A DNA stretch of 43,525 nt. Source: Aequorivita sp. CIP111184 (GTDB taxonomy: Bacteria; Bacteroidota; Bacteroidia; Flavobacteriales; Flavobacteriaceae). The translations under genes were made by a program, and so were the position numbers. The notes beneath the pieces are model-generated. The model saw only the letters and a list, made by a program, of their open reading frames with translations, was not told the origin of the DNA and made no database searches. Positions 35,102 through 43,392 of this stretch are shown piece by piece (positions within the stretch are counted from its first letter, which is position 1; every line of letters begins with the position of its first letter). Where the stretch lies: the NCBI RefSeq assembly GCF_900489465.1, contig NZ_UEFQ01000014.1:1-43525 (forward strand), read 5' to 3'.

Positions 35102-35977
35102 ATGAAGACAAAAAAAATACTATTTTTTACACTTTTGCTTTTTTGCTTCACCTTTATGGCTGAAGCTCAAAAAGGCGTTCGAATAGGATATATTGATATG
35201 GAATATGTCTTGGAAAGTGTTCCAGAGTACAAAGAGGCTTCCATCCAATTGGAAGGTAAAGTTCAACGGTGGAAACAGGATATTGATAAAAAGCAGAAAG
35301 AAATTGATCAAATGAAATTGAACCTATCAAACGAAAGGGTTCTACTTACTAAAGAATTGATCGATGAACGCGAAGAGGAAATTAAAATTAAGGAAGATGA
35401 AATGCTTCAATATCAGCAGGACAGATTTGGCCCTAATGGAGATTTAATGATTCAAAGAAGACAATTGGTGCAGCCTATTCAAGATCAGGTATTCAATATT
35501 GTACAAGAAGTTGCGGAAGCTAAAAAGTATGATTTCATTTTTGATAAATCTGCAGATGTAGTTATGCTTTTCGCAGCAAAAAGAAATGATATTAGCGATG
35601 TAGTTCTTAGAAGTATCGAGCGTGCGGGTAGAAGAGTACAGGCTGCAAACAAAAAGGAACAAAGACAAATCGATGAAAAAGAAGATCCACTTGATGGACC
35701 AATAACCGTCGAAGAAAAAGAAAGAGTAGCTGTAAAGGAAGAGCGTCAAGAAGCAATTGAAGCCAAAAAAACAGAACGAGAAGAAATGATGGCGCAACGC
35801 CAAAGAGAGCGAGACTCTATTCGTGCCGTTAAAAAGCAAGAGTTTGAAGAGCGCAGACAACGTTTAATTGAGGAAAGAGAACAAAGAAAAGATTCAATTA
35901 TGAATGCCCGTCTAAATAGAAACAACAATCCGTCAAACGGAAACGAAGGCGGCGGTGAAGAAGGCGGAGGAAAATAA
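35102..35977 (+). CDS. OmpH/Skp-family periplasmic chaperone with long charged tail
   Basis: 291-residue secreted protein. ATG 35102 is chosen because it gives a signal peptide ending MAEAQ (residue 22). Residues 25-180 are a Skp-like core (RIGYIDMEYVLESVPEYKEA, then a long coiled coil), holding unfolded outer-membrane proteins for BamA. Residues about 185-291 are unusual: a charged Glu/Arg/Lys/Gln-rich helix (EEKERVAVKEERQEAIEAKK and onwards) ending in an Asn/Gly/Glu-rich stretch. Classical Skp is about 160 residues, so the tail is extra. The second, normal-sized copy lies 72 bp downstream. Confidence 0.9.
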   Translation: MKTKKILFFTLLLFCFTFMAEAQKGVRIGYIDMEYVLESVPEYKEASIQLEGKVQRWKQDIDKKQKEIDQMKLNLSNERVLLTKELIDEREEEIKIKEDEMLQYQQDRFGPNGDLMIQRRQLVQPIQDQVFNIVQEVAEAKKYDFIFDKSADVVMLFAAKRNDISDVVLRSIERAGRRVQAANKKEQRQIDEKEDPLDGPITVEEKERVAVKEERQEAIEAKKTEREEMMAQRQRERDSIRAVKKQEFEERRQRLIEEREQRKDSIMNARLNRNNNPSNGNEGGGEEGGGK

Positions 35978-36049
35978 TTACCCCAAATATTCAACTAAAT
36001 AATTAACACCACTCTAATAAAAATAACACTTAAATTAAATACACTTACA

Positions 36050-36559
36050 ATGAAAAAAATGAAAACATTATTAGTTGCAATGGCACTTTTTGTAGGAGCT
36101 ACAAGTTTTGTAAACGCCCAATCAAAAATTGCACATATTAACGCACAAGAATTGATCGAGGCTATGCCAGAATACAAAGCAGCTCAAAGCCAATTGGAAA
36201 AAGTGCAAAAAACGTACGACACCGAGATTAAAGCAATGGCAAAAGAGCTTGAAACTAAAATGACACAGTACGACAGCGAAGCTTCTGGAAAAACAGACAT
36301 AGAAAACCAAAAAAGAGTTGAAGAAGTTCAAGGTATGCAAAATAACATTCAAGCATACAGACAACAAGCACTTCAAGATCTTGACAAGAAAAGAACAGAC
36401 ATCTTTAAGCCAATCCTTGAAAAAGCACAATCTACAATTCAAAAAGTAGCTAAAGCTCAAGGATATCAATATGTTTTAGATTCAACTGTTGGTAGTGGTG
36501 TTATCCTTGCCGATGGAAAAGATCTTATGGCAGACGTTAAAAAAGACTTGGGAATGTAA
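36050..36559 (+). CDS. OmpH/Skp-family periplasmic chaperone
   Basis: 169-residue Skp-type chaperone with signal peptide (cleavage near VNAQ, residue 24). The core starts KIAHINAQELIEAMPEYKAA, matching the first copy's motif, then a coiled coil of about 90 residues, and a closing strand (YQYVLDSTVGSGVILADGKD). Normal length, no C-terminal extension. Together with bamA and the long paralogue it forms an outer-membrane protein assembly cluster. A second ATG three codons in (36059) would also work. A terminator follows. Confidence 0.93.
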   Translation: MKKMKTLLVAMALFVGATSFVNAQSKIAHINAQELIEAMPEYKAAQSQLEKVQKTYDTEIKAMAKELETKMTQYDSEASGKTDIENQKRVEEVQGMQNNIQAYRQQALQDLDKKRTDIFKPILEKAQSTIQKVAKAQGYQYVLDSTVGSGVILADGKDLMADVKKDLGM

Positions 36560-36583
36560 TTCATTTTTAAGACTAAAAATTTT

Positions 36584-36615
36584 AAAACTGTCCGCTAATA
36601 ACGGGCAGTTTTTTT
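36584..36615 (+). terminator. Terminator after the second ompH gene
   Basis: AAAACTGTCCG (36584-36594), 7-nt loop, CGGGCAGTTTT (36602-36612), including one G-U pair, then more T residues. It closes the porG-uppS-bamA-ompH-ompH unit; murI starts about 100 bp later. Confidence 0.88.
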
Positions 36616-36713
36616 ATTCCCAAATTTGAAGTAATTGGCTACTTTTACGAAATACCCTTTTATGAAATTGTATCTTCACAGAAGAGGATTAACTAATGTT
36701 TTATATAGATAAC

Positions 36714-37505
36714 ATGGATAAAAATAGTCCCATTGGGGTCTTTGATTCGGGCGTTGGAGGTTCTTCCATTTGGCAGGAAATCCATAAACTGCTTCCTTTT
36801 GAAAATATCATTTATCTAGCAGACAGCAAAAACGCACCTTATGGAAATAAATCTCAAAAAGAAATAACCGCACTCAGCATTAAAAATGTTGAAAAATTAC
36901 AGGAATTGGGCTGTAAAATAATCGTGGTGGCTTGTAACACAGCAACCACAAATGCTATCAGTATACTTCGTGAAAATTATGATATTCCATTTATTGGTAT
37001 TGAACCCGCAATAAAACCAGCAGCCCTAAAAACAACTTCAAAAAGTATCGGAATTTTGGCGACAAAAGGCACACTTAGTAGTGCGCTTTTTAGCAGGACA
37101 ACCAGTGAATTAACAAAGGATATAAGCGTAGTTGAAATTATTGGCGAAGGTCTTGTACCACTCATTGAAGCAGGAAATCTTGACGGTCCCGAAATGGTGG
37201 AGTTATTAGAAAAACACACTAAACCAATGATAGATGCAAATATTGATTACTTAGTATTGGGCTGCAGCCATTATCCGTATATCATTCCGCAATTGAAAAA
37301 GATTCTTCCCGAAAACGTGAAAATTATTGATTCCGGTGAAGCGGTTGCCCGACAAACGAAAATAGTTTTACAAAGTTTGAATCTACTTCGCGAAGAGAAT
37401 ACAAAACCCAAACTTCAGTTTTTTACAAATGCAGAAACGGATACTTTAAAATTTCTACTTAACGAGTATGCCGATAAGATTTCCGTAGAAAAAAAAGACT
37501 TCTAA
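36714..37505 (+). CDS. murI: Glutamate racemase
   Basis: 263-residue cofactor-free racemase that makes D-glutamate for peptidoglycan. The start MDKNSPIGVFDSGVGG (ATG 36714) is preferred to ATG 36696, which only adds MFYIDN. The two catalytic cysteines are Cys74 (VVACNTATTNA) and Cys184 (VLGCSHYPYI), with the Asp11 of FDSGVGG. Normal length. Its stop is 1 bp from the convergent carbonic-anhydrase-like gene, with no terminator hairpin between. Confidence 0.96.
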   Translation: MDKNSPIGVFDSGVGGSSIWQEIHKLLPFENIIYLADSKNAPYGNKSQKEITALSIKNVEKLQELGCKIIVVACNTATTNAISILRENYDIPFIGIEPAIKPAALKTTSKSIGILATKGTLSSALFSRTTSELTKDISVVEIIGEGLVPLIEAGNLDGPEMVELLEKHTKPMIDANIDYLVLGCSHYPYIIPQLKKILPENVKIIDSGEAVARQTKIVLQSLNLLREENTKPKLQFFTNAETDTLKFLLNEYADKISVEKKDF

Positions 37506-37506
37506 G

Positions 37507-38019
37507 TTATTCCTTAAACCAAGAAGAGTACATCACATAATTATTGGCTATACGTTCAATCTCCCCTTTTGTTAATTCTGGGCTAATGTCTTTTATTTTT
37601 TTGGCAGGAATTCCTGCATAAATACTTCCACTCTCAACCCTTGTGTTTTTAGAAACCACGGCGCCTGCTGCAATTATCGTATTGCTTTCCACCACGCAAT
37701 CGTCCATAACAATACTTCCCATCCCTATCAAAACATTATCTTGAATGGTGCATCCGTGAACAATCGCATTATGCCCAATAGAAACATTGCTCCCGATGGT
37801 TGTAGGCGAAGTTTTATAGGTAGCGTGAATTACGGCTCCATCCTGCACATTCACTTTATTGCCCATTTTTATAAAATTCACATCACCGCGAATTACAGTG
37901 TTGAACCAAACGCTACATTCGTTGCCCATCACTACATCGCCAACAATGGTGGCGTTTTCAGCAATGAAACAATCCTCTGGAATTTGGGGGTGATTTCCGT
38001 TTACAGTTTTAATTATCAT
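37507..38019 (-). CDS. Gamma-carbonic-anhydrase-family hexapeptide protein
   Basis: 170-residue left-handed beta-helix trimer of the YrdA/PaaY/Cam family. Hexapeptide repeats run from NATIVGDVVMGNECSVWFNT through VESNTIIAAGAVV. Metal-binding histidines are present in VIHATYK and GHNAIVHGC, which suggests a bound zinc or iron. Carbonic anhydrase activity is known for some members but not shown for most. The nearby LytTR gene starts 12 bp upstream on the same strand direction, so it may be the last gene of the kinase-regulator operon. Confidence 0.9.
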   Translation of the reverse strand: MIIKTVNGNHPQIPEDCFIAENATIVGDVVMGNECSVWFNTVIRGDVNFIKMGNKVNVQDGAVIHATYKTSPTTIGSNVSIGHNAIVHGCTIQDNVLIGMGSIVMDDCVVESNTIIAAGAVVSKNTRVESGSIYAGIPAKKIKDISPELTKGEIERIANNYVMYSSWFKE

Positions 38020-38031
38020 CTTTTATAGTTT

Positions 38032-38763
38032 TTATCCAAAGTACGCAAGCAATTCCTTCTTCCGCGAAGGGCTCACCATTATTTCCTTACCGCTGGAAAG
38101 AACCACACTTCCACCCTTTCCTTTTTTGTATTCGGTAATTTCATTCACATTTATCAAATAGGATTTATGAACACGCGCAAAACCGTTTTCAGACAATGAG
38201 TCTTCAAAATATTTAAGGGTTTTGCTTACTAAACGTTTTCCAACCTTTAAATGAATGTGGGTATAATTATCATCGGCCTGGCAATAGAGTATATCTTCCA
38301 TCTGAAGCACTTCAAAGCCGTTTTGTAATGGTATTGTTATCTTGCCCGCAACTTGGGTCTGTAGGGGTTTTAAAATTAAATTCTGCAGGCTGTTCTCTTT
38401 TTCCTTTATTTCCTGCACGTAGTCTACAGCTTCAATCAATTTATCAATTGAAATAGGTTTCAATAAATAATAGGAAGCGTGGGCATTTAAAGCATCCATT
38501 GCATACTGATTGTAAGCTGTAACGAAAACAGTTTCAAATTGCCTGTCCCCTACTTTATCGAGCAAATCAAAAGCATTTCCATAGGGCATTTCTACATCGA
38601 GAAAAACCACATCCAAATCATTATTACGAATCAACACCAATGCATCATTCACGTTCGCTGCTTCACCTTTCAAAACAATATTGGGACAATATTTCGCCAA
38701 ATAATTTCTGAGAATTTCCCGGCTTATTTCTTCGTCTTCAACAATTATTGCGTTTAGTTTCAT
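38032..38763 (-). CDS. LytTR-type response regulator
   Basis: 243-residue DNA-binding regulator. The receiver domain (1-120) has the acidic pocket EDEE at 9-12, the phospho-acceptor Asp56 (VVFLDVEMP) and the switch region FVTAYNQYAMDA and LLKPIS. The C-terminal LytTR domain (about 140-243) shows ILYCQADDNYTHIHL and FARVHKSYLINVNEI. The start codon shares one base with the kinase stop (TAATG), so the pair is translated together. The LytTR target may be the direct repeats at 41047-41086 upstream of the kinase gene. Confidence 0.95.
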   Translation of the reverse strand: MKLNAIIVEDEEISREILRNYLAKYCPNIVLKGEAANVNDALVLIRNNDLDVVFLDVEMPYGNAFDLLDKVGDRQFETVFVTAYNQYAMDALNAHASYYLLKPISIDKLIEAVDYVQEIKEKENSLQNLILKPLQTQVAGKITIPLQNGFEVLQMEDILYCQADDNYTHIHLKVGKRLVSKTLKYFEDSLSENGFARVHKSYLINVNEITEYKKGKGGSVVLSSGKEIMVSPSRKKELLAYFG

Positions 38764-40958
38764 TAGTCTTTCTTTAAAATAAGTTCAACTTTGGTCCCTT
38801 CGTTGTTTTCAAATACGTTTTCCACTTTCACATCTACTTTGTCTTTGTACATTTCGTTCAAAATAGCAATTCGCTTTTGTGTATTGCCCATCCCTTTTGA
38901 CTTTTGTTTCTTTTGGTTTTCCGTTTTGAATTCATTGGATTTTGAACGACCAATTCCATCATCAATAATGGAGATTTTTATGGTTTCAGAATTGATTTGC
39001 TGAAAATTGATTTCCAACAAACCTTTCGCTTCTTTATACCGAAGTCCATGCCATACGGCATTTTCAACATAAGGTTGAAGCAACATCGGCGGAATCACAA
39101 ACTCGTTTAGTTTTATATTTTCGTCAATCGTAATTTTATAGTCGAATTTATCTTTAAACCTGAAATGTTCCAGTTTTACATATAGCTCCAGCAATTCAAT
39201 TTCCTTTTCCAACGGAATAAAATCCTCTTCGCTATTTTCCAAAACCGAACGCATCAGTAATGAAAAATCTGTTAAATATTTATTGGCGGTACGTTCATCA
39301 TTTACGGCAATAAAACTATTGACGCTGTTAAGCGCATTAAAAATAAAATGTGGATTCATCTGCGAACGAAGTGATTTCAGCGCCAAAACATTATTAGCGA
39401 ACTTTTGTTGTTTTACGTTTTTGTACTGCGTGTAAGCTGCAAAAAACAAAAGCAATACGATCACAATTAAAGAACCAATAACCCATTTTTGAATTTGACT
39501 GTTTCTCTCGATTAACTCTTGATTTTCAAAAGCAAGTTTATAACGACTTTCATTAAGTTTCCTGTCATTTTCCAAGCTCGCAATTCTGTTTTGCTTTTGA
39601 GTGATTTCTTTACTGAAACGCGCTGCCTGGCTAATTTCCTGCTCCTTTTTTACATAAAGCTCATCCACAACTTCAACATACCGCTGGTAGCTTTCGGTGG
39701 CTTTGTCAAACTCGCCGATGTCCCGATAAATTTCGGAAAGCTTTCTCACGGCATCTTTTTGAACAGTTAAATCTTCCTTTTTGTCAGCCTCCGCAATACT
39801 TTTTTCAAGGTACGGAATGGCCTGTTTATATTTTTCCTGCGCTACAAAAGCATTCGCGATTTTATAGTTTTGCCGTTGTGGAGTTAAGGCTTCATCTTCA
39901 ACCGTGGCAGCATTTCCCATAGAGTTTAACTCTTCTAAAGTTTCTTCCCGAAGTTGTATTTCCTTTTCGTAATCGCGGTTTTGGTTATAAAAATCTGCTA
40001 CTTTGTTCTTTTCTGAAACAGCCCGTTGCTTATTCTCCTTTTTAGCAAGTTTTAGCGAATTATCAAAATATTCTTCAGCTTCATTTAAGGCACCACTTTT
40101 TGCATAAGCCTCACCAATCTTTGAATTTAAATTTGTGATTTTTGGAGTAATTCTATTTTCTTTAGCAGTATCCAATGCTTTTTGATAATTGAAAACACTT
40201 TTCACGCCATCGCCAATAGCTTTATAAGTATCGCCCAAACCTTCATAAACTTCAACTTTTTGATATGCCGAAAGATTATCCTTCAACAATTTCTGAAATG
40301 ACGAAATGCTTTCCTGATAATTTTTGTTTTGTGCAAAAGCCTTCGCCAACTTAATTGAAACATCTGTATTTGCACTGTTTTGAATACTTTGTTTATAATT
40401 TTCAATTGCTAAATCTGGCTGGCTCCAAAACAAGTTAATGTCACCCAAAACTTCAAAGGCAAAGCCATTTTCTTTTTTTGAAATAGTTTTGCCACGCTTC
40501 GGTTCCAAAGCTTTTGTAACGTATTCAATACTTTTCTGAGCATCTTTTTTCAGAAAGAATTTAGCAGAATCCAAATAAACATTGAAACCTGCTTGCCCAT
40601 CATCTTTAGATCTTTTTGAAACAAGTGGTGCAGCTTCATTTTTTGCCTTTTCCACCCTAACAGTAACAAAGTCGTTTTCCTTGATTGTGTAATAAACCGT
40701 AACAAAGTCATCGCTTTTTATCACAAGCTCATCTCCTATTTTGGCAGAAATAGTAAATCTTCCTGAAAAATTTGTTGTGGTATATTGCCCCCCCAAAATC
40801 TCCACGTTCACCTTTGCAATAGGCATATTTGTTTCGCCATCAATTACTTCTCCTTTTAGCATAAAGGGCTTATTGTCCGTCAGACCCTTTACTTGCGAAA
40901 AGCTATCTGCGGAGCAAAAAAAGGCAAGCGCCAAAAAAAGGAAAAGAAGTTTTTTCAT
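38763..40958 (-). CDS. Sensor histidine kinase with regulatory-like domain and TPR repeats
   Basis: 731-residue membrane sensor. ATG 40958 gives a signal peptide ending SADSFSQ. The next segment (about 32-100; LKGEVIDGETNMPIAKVNVE) is a carboxypeptidase-regulatory-like beta-sandwich, rarely seen on kinases. TPR repeats fill about 130-460, then a coiled coil, one transmembrane helix (WVIGSLIVIVLLLFFAAYTQ) and a LytS/His_kinase type domain with the phospho-histidine in SQMNPHFIFNALNS (about His537) and an ATPase domain (QPYVENAVWHGL; IIDDGIGRSK). The periplasmic part should sense a protein or peptide. Cognate regulator is the next gene. Confidence 0.92.
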   Translation of the reverse strand: MKKLLFLFLALAFFCSADSFSQVKGLTDNKPFMLKGEVIDGETNMPIAKVNVEILGGQYTTTNFSGRFTISAKIGDELVIKSDDFVTVYYTIKENDFVTVRVEKAKNEAAPLVSKRSKDDGQAGFNVYLDSAKFFLKKDAQKSIEYVTKALEPKRGKTISKKENGFAFEVLGDINLFWSQPDLAIENYKQSIQNSANTDVSIKLAKAFAQNKNYQESISSFQKLLKDNLSAYQKVEVYEGLGDTYKAIGDGVKSVFNYQKALDTAKENRITPKITNLNSKIGEAYAKSGALNEAEEYFDNSLKLAKKENKQRAVSEKNKVADFYNQNRDYEKEIQLREETLEELNSMGNAATVEDEALTPQRQNYKIANAFVAQEKYKQAIPYLEKSIAEADKKEDLTVQKDAVRKLSEIYRDIGEFDKATESYQRYVEVVDELYVKKEQEISQAARFSKEITQKQNRIASLENDRKLNESRYKLAFENQELIERNSQIQKWVIGSLIVIVLLLFFAAYTQYKNVKQQKFANNVLALKSLRSQMNPHFIFNALNSVNSFIAVNDERTANKYLTDFSLLMRSVLENSEEDFIPLEKEIELLELYVKLEHFRFKDKFDYKITIDENIKLNEFVIPPMLLQPYVENAVWHGLRYKEAKGLLEINFQQINSETIKISIIDDGIGRSKSNEFKTENQKKQKSKGMGNTQKRIAILNEMYKDKVDVKVENVFENNEGTKVELILKKD

Positions 40959-41001
40959 TTTGTCATTAAAACGGTAAACATACGGACTTTGCAGCAATGT
41001 C

Positions 41002-41035
41002 TAAAATTACGTTTTTCTGAAATAGCTTCTGCAAA
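41002..41035 (-). promoter_or_regulatory. Possible promoter of the kinase-regulator operon
   Basis: Minus strand TTTG (41035-41032), 22 bp, TAATTTTA (41009-41002), one base short of TAnnTTTG, about 43 bp before the kinase ATG. Confidence 0.35.
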
Positions 41036-41046
41036 GGTTAAAAAAG

Positions 41047-41086
41047 AATACTTCCCTCATCCAAAAATACTTTTCCCTAATTCAAA
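41047..41086. promoter_or_regulatory. Imperfect direct repeats, possible LytTR binding site
   Basis: Two imperfect copies lie head to tail: ATACTT-CCCTCATCCAAA (41048-41065) and ATACTTTTCCCTAATTCAAA (41067-41086). The ATACTT starts are 19 bp apart and the CCCT cores 21 bp apart, about two helical turns. LytTR proteins bind such spaced direct repeats. The position between the kinase gene and the VWA gene fits control of either or both. Confidence 0.42.
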
Positions 41087-41161
41087 GAAACCGCTTGCTC
41101 AAAGTATGTTTTTTTAGAAAAAACTTCGCCCTAGGTTTACCTTAAAATAAACACGAACGTT

Positions 41162-42310
41162 ATGAAAAAATCTCAAATTGTCCTCTTGGCTGTTATGATT
41201 GTTCTTACATATTCTTGCAAAGCAGAAACCAAAAAAACCGACAAAAAATTATTGGCCGCAATAGAAACTCCAAAAAAAGACCACTACATAAAAGTAGCTT
41301 TACTGTTGGATACAAGCAACAGTATGGATGGATTGATAGACCAAGCCAAAGCCCAACTTTGGGAATTTGTAAACGAACTCAGTTATGCCAAATGCCGCAA
41401 CGACCGTCCAAAACTTCAAATAGCTCTATACGAATACGGGAATGATAATTTGAGTTCACGTGATAATTACATTCGAAAGATTTTAAGTTTCACAGAAGAT
41501 TTGGACGATGTTTCCAAAGAGCTTTTTTCATTGACCACCAATGGCGGTAGTGAGTATTGCGGTGCAGTAATTCAGGAATCTTTGAACAAACTGGATTGGG
41601 GAAATGAAAATGATGATTTAAAAATGGTCTTTATAGCAGGCAACGAACCTTTTAATCAGGGCGAAATTAATTATAAAGAAGCTGCAATGGACGCTAAGGA
41701 AAATGGAGTAATTGTGAATACCATTTTTTGTGGTGATTACCGTCACGGTATAGATAGTTACTGGAAAGATGGCGCTCAACTTACATATGGTGATTATATG
41801 GCTATAAATCAAAACCAACAAACTATATATGTTCCATCTCCTTATGACGATCTAATTATTCAATTAAATGTAAAGCTTAACAACACTTATGTTCCCTACG
41901 GAAGTGCTGGAAGTAAAAAAAGCCGTGTACAACAAGAACAAGATGCAAATGCTGCAGAATACAGTAAGGCAAACGCGGTAAGCAGAACCGTTTCCAAAGG
42001 AAGCCACCTTTACACAAACAGTACTTGGGATTTAGTTGACGCCGAAAAAGAAGAAGATTTCAGTTATGAAAAATTGAAAAAAGACGAATTGCCACAGGAA
42101 CTAAAAGGAAAGAATGCTTCGGAAATAAAAAAATATTTAGAAACAAAACATTTCGAAAGAGAAGATATTCAAAAACAAATTATGGATTTGAACGAGCAAC
42201 GCCGAAAATATATTGCAGATAACTCAAAACAAACTGAAAATGGTCTTGAAAGTGCAATGGTACAAGCCATAAAAAAGCAAGCTGAAAAAAAGAATTACAC
42301 CTGGGAATAG
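41162..42310 (+). CDS. VWA-domain lipoprotein
   Basis: 382-residue lipoprotein with lipobox TYSC (Cys19). A von Willebrand factor A domain spans about 44-240, with MIDAS motif DTSNS (Asp50, Ser52, Ser54) after the hydrophobic strand KVALLL, and a later TTNGGSEYCG segment that may supply the third MIDAS loop. The last 120 residues are charged and helical (KYLETKHFEREDIQKQIMDL). VWA domains bind proteins through a metal ion, so an adhesion or scaffold function at the outer membrane or in the periplasm is likely, but no partner is known. It is transcribed away from the kinase-regulator pair from a 203-bp shared upstream region. Confidence 0.88.
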   Translation: MKKSQIVLLAVMIVLTYSCKAETKKTDKKLLAAIETPKKDHYIKVALLLDTSNSMDGLIDQAKAQLWEFVNELSYAKCRNDRPKLQIALYEYGNDNLSSRDNYIRKILSFTEDLDDVSKELFSLTTNGGSEYCGAVIQESLNKLDWGNENDDLKMVFIAGNEPFNQGEINYKEAAMDAKENGVIVNTIFCGDYRHGIDSYWKDGAQLTYGDYMAINQNQQTIYVPSPYDDLIIQLNVKLNNTYVPYGSAGSKKSRVQQEQDANAAEYSKANAVSRTVSKGSHLYTNSTWDLVDAEKEEDFSYEKLKKDELPQELKGKNASEIKKYLETKHFEREDIQKQIMDLNEQRRKYIADNSKQTENGLESAMVQAIKKQAEKKNYTWE

Positions 42311-42326
42311 TTATTTTTAAACATAG

Positions 42327-42362
42327 AAAAAGCCTGATACTTCTAAAAGTCTCAGGCTTTTT
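42327..42362. terminator. Bidirectional terminator between VWA gene and porP
   Basis: AAAAAGCCTGA-t-ACTT (42327-42342), loop CTAA, AAGT-c-TCAGGCTTTTT (42347-42362): a 15-bp stem with one internal mismatch and A/T tracts on both sides, between two convergent genes. Confidence 0.93.
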
Positions 42363-42381
42363 ATTTTATGTACTTAAAAAT

Positions 42382-43383
42382 TTAATTGATGGCAGGACAA
42401 TTACAGTCATACGGTTCTGGTCTTCCGCCCAAGAAATCGTAACCTAATGTAATTTGATGAAAACCGCCACTTTGGAATTTTACATTTCCAGCTTGATAGG
42501 AATAAGTGTACGCAAACATAAAGTTCTTATAATTAACTCCTAATACAGGTGTAAAATATTGCAGTTTCTGAACTTTCACTTCTTCCCCGTTAAGGTATTC
42601 AGCGCCATCAAGACTTCTTCTATACGACAATCCGCCCCATAGTTGACCAAAATCCATCTCTCTGTAAGCTTTAAAATTAACATCTACAGACTGCTCGCCT
42701 GTGCGTTCACTCCATTGAAAAAGAAAAGAAGGTTCATAGCTCCAGTCGGCACCATATTGACCAATGGCATAACCAGCAGAAATCAAATATTTACGTTGAT
42801 TGTTTGACTCATATTTTTCGGTATAGATTGATCTATTTTGAAATATGATATTCTTCACGGTAAAGTGACCCGAGAAATTCAAAAAATTGTACGAAAGCCC
42901 CGCATCTACGTTAAAATATGATGTGCTTTGAATAATTCCCGCAATTACTGGGTCAAAATCCGTTAAGTCAAATTGAGTTTCATCAAGTCTTGATTGGGTC
43001 AACCCCGCACTTAAACCAAACGATAACTGATTTAAGTCTGCTTCACTTCTGGAAAACATAATATGGTGGGCATATGTAATATACCCTCCCGTTTGTGAGT
43101 GATAACCATTTTTATCGTTATATAATATAACTCCAACCCCAGATTGCTGTCCAAGCCTTGCATTAAAACTTAGCGTTTGAAGATTTGGAGCTTCGCTCTG
43201 ATCAAACCATTGTTGGCGTGCAGTCAATCGTAATTGATTATGTGTGGCTGCCCCGGCCATAGATGGATGAATCAAATAAAGGTTATCTGAAAAATAATCT
43301 GAATATATTGGTATGCCATCTTGTGAAAATCCATAAAAAGATGATAACAAAAGTAGGATGAGGGAGATTTGTTTAATATTCAT
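42382..43383 (-). CDS. PorP/SprF-family type IX secretion membrane protein
   Basis: 333-residue outer-membrane protein with a signal peptide (ending GFSQ, residue 21), then the family start IYSDYFSDNLYLIHPSMAGA and repeated beta-strands such as QLRLTARQQWFDQSEAP and YTYSYQAGNVKFQSGGFHQI. PorP/SprF proteins help export and anchor proteins that carry type B T9SS sorting domains, and the gene for such a protein ends 9 bp upstream, the usual pairing. The C-terminus holds a CNCP motif. Several paralogues usually occur per genome, so no specific symbol is given. Confidence 0.93.
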   Translation of the reverse strand: MNIKQISLILLLLSSFYGFSQDGIPIYSDYFSDNLYLIHPSMAGAATHNQLRLTARQQWFDQSEAPNLQTLSFNARLGQQSGVGVILYNDKNGYHSQTGGYITYAHHIMFSRSEADLNQLSFGLSAGLTQSRLDETQFDLTDFDPVIAGIIQSTSYFNVDAGLSYNFLNFSGHFTVKNIIFQNRSIYTEKYESNNQRKYLISAGYAIGQYGADWSYEPSFLFQWSERTGEQSVDVNFKAYREMDFGQLWGGLSYRRSLDGAEYLNGEEVKVQKLQYFTPVLGVNYKNFMFAYTYSYQAGNVKFQSGGFHQITLGYDFLGGRPEPYDCNCPAIN

Positions 43384-43392
43384 AGTTTTTAT

